Shown here piece by piece: positions 4,292 to 6,189 of a stretch of 6,189 nucleotides of DNA. The stretch's first letter is position 1. Each line of letters starts with the position of its first letter. A program made the position numbers and the translations under genes. The notes beneath the pieces were generated by a model. That model saw only the letters and a program-made list of their open reading frames with translations. It made no database searches and was not told the origin of the DNA. Source of the stretch: an uncultured Treponema sp. (GTDB taxonomy: Bacteria; Spirochaetota; Spirochaetia; Treponematales; Treponemataceae); NCBI GenBank assembly GCA_934691925.1, contig CAKUTI010000058.1, forward strand, positions 1-6,189, written 5' to 3'.

Positions 4292-5944
4292 TTAATTCTC
4301 CGCTGACTCCAAGATTTCTGTTATCATCGGAATAAGCTGTTTTTTGCGGCTTACAACGTCTTTCAGGAAGTAAACATTTTCTTCTTGGCTCGGAAACGAG
4401 AGGACTGACAAGAAAGTTTTTTCGCCTGAAACAAGGAAAAGAGAGCTTAAAGTTGTTATGTCCGTAACCAAAAGCGCGCTGAAAACTGCTGAACGGCTTT
4501 TTCTCGCGTTTTCAAGGCCTGCTAGAATCTCATTTTTGCGGCGCATTATCTCTTCCGTGCCGTCAACTTCAATCTGACTTACTGTAAAGCTGATTTTTCC
4601 TTCCTTGTATTCTTTCATATCCTGATTCAAGATTTCTTCGGTTATCCGCCCGGAGATTCGGCTTCCAGCTTTTATGATTTCCTCGCCAAGAGATTTCACG
4701 TTCATGCCTGCGATTCCGGCAAGTTCGGCGGCGGTTTCAATATCAACGATTGTTGTCGTCGCGGATTTTAGAACCAAAGTGTCGCTTAAGATTCCACTAA
4801 GGAGAAGCCCTGCGATTTTCGGCGGAATTTCAATTTTATTGTCGTGAAAAAGTTTTGCCAAAATCGTTGAAGTCGAGCCAAGCGGCAAATTTATAAATGT
4901 AATCGGGAGCTTTGTTGAAGCCGGTCCGATTCTGTGATGGTCAACAATTTCTGTAATCTCATAGTTCTCGATTCCGTCAACAGCCTGCGTAAGCTCGTTG
5001 TGGTCAACAAGCGCGACTGCGATGTTCGGCTCCTTGTGAATGTCAAGCTCGCTCATCATTCCAATCACACGGTTTTCATCGTCAACAACCGGAAGAATCC
5101 TGCCCTGGCTTGAAACAATGTCTTTTTTGACCGCCGCAATCAAATCGTTTGAATGAATCGGCTTTACAGAATGGTCGCCTGCCGCCGATGACGGAACAGA
5201 ATAAGTCAAAAGCATTGTTGTTGAGGCTGTGTCAAAAGGACTCACGATAATTGTCGTTCCGTGTTTTTTCGCGATTTCAATCACTTTTTCAGATGGAACG
5301 CGCCCGCCGGAAATAACAAGCACACAAATTGAATTTTCAACGCACAAAAGCTGAACGTCCTCGCGGTCGCCTGTAACAACAACGAGTTTTTCCGAAATAT
5401 GCGACTTCAAAGTTTCAGAAAATGAATCAAAACCTGTCGCGCCTGAAATTATCTTGAAGCGGTGAATCTCTGAAATCTGATTTTCAACATAAAATTTTCC
5501 GTTCAAAGTCTGGCACAAAAGCTTTGCGGTCGTAAAGAGCGAGATATGATGGTTCGGATTTAGATTTTCAAGCAGATTTTTTGAAAACGAAGTGTAGCTT
5601 AAAAGAGCCTTGTAATGATTTTCAGAATCCACGACCGGAAGAGCGTAAAAATTGGACTCGCGCATAACCGAAACAGCTTTCCAAAGCGAATCGCTCTCAT
5701 TTACAGTAACCGCGCCCTCGTGCATATAATAAGCGACTTTCGGCTCCAAGTCGGGAATAAGAACTGGTGGCACAACGCCGAATTTTTTGAAAATGTAGTC
5801 CGACTGCGGATTGAGCTGGCCGGAACGCGCGGCAACGTATTCATTTTGACCAAGCGCGTTTTTAAGATAAGCGAAAGCCGTCGCGCTAACGCTTGCGTCT
5901 GTATCAGGATTTTTGTGACCAAAAACGTAAATTTTTCTTTTCAT
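4292..5944 (-). CDS. ppaC: Manganese-dependent inorganic pyrophosphatase, family II, with CBS and DRTGG domains
   Basis: This complete 550-aa cytosolic enzyme hydrolyses PPi to two phosphates, pulling biosynthetic reactions forward. The N-terminal DHH half has GHKNPDTD (9-16; H10, D14, D16 bind metal). A regulatory insert follows: CBS1 (about 70-125), DRTGG (about 165-255) and CBS2 (about 260-306). The DHH domain then resumes with VDHNE (313-317; D314), DHH (335-337) and SDTL (387-390). The DHHA2 domain ends with SRKKQ (532-536), which binds substrate phosphate. CBS-PPases of this size are inhibited by AMP/ADP and activated by ATP or diadenosine polyphosphates; the DRTGG form is the long type. 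The usual FKSPT reads LKSAT (392-396), keeping Lys and Ser. The start matches the family N-terminus, yet no Shine-Dalgarno precedes it. It lies downstream of the aminotransferase, 131 bp away, with its own likely promoter. Confidence 0.96.
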   Translation of the reverse strand: MKRKIYVFGHKNPDTDASVSATAFAYLKNALGQNEYVAARSGQLNPQSDYIFKKFGVVPPVLIPDLEPKVAYYMHEGAVTVNESDSLWKAVSVMRESNFYALPVVDSENHYKALLSYTSFSKNLLENLNPNHHISLFTTAKLLCQTLNGKFYVENQISEIHRFKIISGATGFDSFSETLKSHISEKLVVVTGDREDVQLLCVENSICVLVISGGRVPSEKVIEIAKKHGTTIIVSPFDTASTTMLLTYSVPSSAAGDHSVKPIHSNDLIAAVKKDIVSSQGRILPVVDDENRVIGMMSELDIHKEPNIAVALVDHNELTQAVDGIENYEITEIVDHHRIGPASTKLPITFINLPLGSTSTILAKLFHDNKIEIPPKIAGLLLSGILSDTLVLKSATTTIVDIETAAELAGIAGMNVKSLGEEIIKAGSRISGRITEEILNQDMKEYKEGKISFTVSQIEVDGTEEIMRRKNEILAGLENARKSRSAVFSALLVTDITTLSSLFLVSGEKTFLSVLSFPSQEENVYFLKDVVSRKKQLIPMITEILESAEN

Positions 5945-5956
5945 AAAACTGAAAAT

Positions 5957-5962
5957 ATTTTA
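5957..5962 (-). promoter_or_regulatory. ppaC: Candidate -10 box of ppaC with a very short leader
   Basis: On the minus strand TAAAAT (5962-5957), preceded by TGT, lies 12 nt before the ATG at 5944, giving a leader of about 6 nt without a ribosome site. No good -35 is visible in the A-rich sequence upstream. The surrounding spacer (5945-6075) holds two CCAACTTTC copies 33 bp apart but no clear terminator for the aminotransferase gene. Confidence 0.35.
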
Positions 5963-6075
5963 ACACGCTTTTTCGTTTTTTGCTAAAAATGACATCCAAC
6001 TTTCTGTGTGACGGCTGACTTTTTAATGCCAACTTTCAATCCGCCGGCAATTTTTAGCCAGCCGCCATTTTCGGA

Positions 6076-6189
6076 CTAAAAATTCTCGAGCGTTTTTTTC
6101 AGGATTTCAAGTCCTTCATCAATTTCGGAATCTGAAATATTCAGCGGCGGAACAAGCCTGAGCGTGTTTTTTCCTGCTGTGGAAGTCAA
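6076..6189 (-). CDS. argD: C-terminal end of a class III aminotransferase, probably acetylornithine aminotransferase
   Basis: Only the last 37 codons and the TAG stop are in the window; the gene enters from the right edge. The residues TSTAGKNTLRLVPPLNISD, then a helix SEIDEGLEILKKTLENF, match the C-terminal domain of class III PLP-dependent aminotransferases: the strand 'LRLxPPLxIs' followed by 'EIDEGLxIL'. ArgD makes N-acetylornithine from the semialdehyde in arginine synthesis and is the best match in wording. Related enzymes (ornithine, succinylornithine or 4-aminobutyrate aminotransferases) share this end, and the lysine that binds PLP lies outside the window. The family is safe, the exact enzyme moderate. 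Confidence 0.75.
   Translation of the reverse strand: MTSTAGKNTLRLVPPLNISDSEIDEGLEILKKTLENF

Noticed and set aside
4204..4296. Minus-strand open frame of 30 codons directly after ppaC (IKAILELAGRETAKNAAVIL...), protein-like in composition
   Set aside because: It has no ATG/GTG start with a ribosome site and overlaps the ppaC stop in another frame. The pyrophosphatase already ends in the family-typical way after SRKKQ, so this is not a missing C-terminus. At most a remnant.
5982..6058. Repeats between argD and ppaC: CCAACTTTC twice (5996-6004, 6029-6037) and GCTAAAAA/TTTTTAGC (5982-5989, 6051-6058)
   Set aside because: Short and without a clear promoter or terminator relation. Could be chance in a low-complexity spacer.
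6030..6066. Hairpin GCTGGC-TAAAAATT-GCCGGC as terminator of the aminotransferase gene
   Set aside because: The stem is real (6 bp with one G-U), but no T-run follows it on the minus strand.

Overview
The window looks like chromosomal DNA of a host-associated, Treponema-like spirochaete. This rests on the style of the proteins (a CBS/DRTGG pyrophosphatase beginning MKRKIYVFGHKNPDTD, a YoeA-type MATE exporter, a small CPDC glutaredoxin) and moderate GC with AT-rich spacers. It is inference; a Clostridia-like anaerobe cannot be excluded. No rRNA, tRNA, CRISPR array or transposase is visible.

Layout. Positions 1-462 (minus) hold most of an exported flavodoxin, cut by the window edge. It has a strong promoter and a near-perfect 23-bp palindromic operator. 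Positions 463-753 are non-coding and contain nested inverted repeats. Positions 754-2406 (plus) are a tight two-gene operon: a glutaredoxin-related protein with four paired Cys, then a 12-helix MATE exporter whose ATG directly follows the glutaredoxin stop codon. A 12-bp perfect hairpin closes this block at about 2450-2487.

Positions 2490-4200 are an AT-rich accessory patch with small genes. On the minus strand, in transcription order, these are a 121-aa DUF697-like hydrophobic protein (3388-3753), a 64-aa charged protein (3180-3374), a 39-nt hairpin (3112-3150), a small Cys-rich zinc-ribbon-like protein (2868-3089), and a 92-aa family protein broken by a +1 shift in an A7 tract (2575-2854). 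A divergent XRE-type repressor gene (3848-4147, plus) shares the intergenic region with the DUF697 gene. That region carries two GAGTAAAC repeats exactly 21 bp apart, one inside a palindrome lying on the likely promoter. This regulator/DUF697/small-protein module is the best candidate here for an undescribed system.

Positions 4292-5944 (minus) encode a complete 550-aa CBS-DRTGG manganese-dependent inorganic pyrophosphatase. Positions 6076-6189 (minus) hold the last 37 codons of a class III aminotransferase, probably ArgD. The outer genes look like ordinary housekeeping or redox functions and the 2.5-4.2 kb patch looks inserted between them, but no attachment sites or integrase are visible to prove it.
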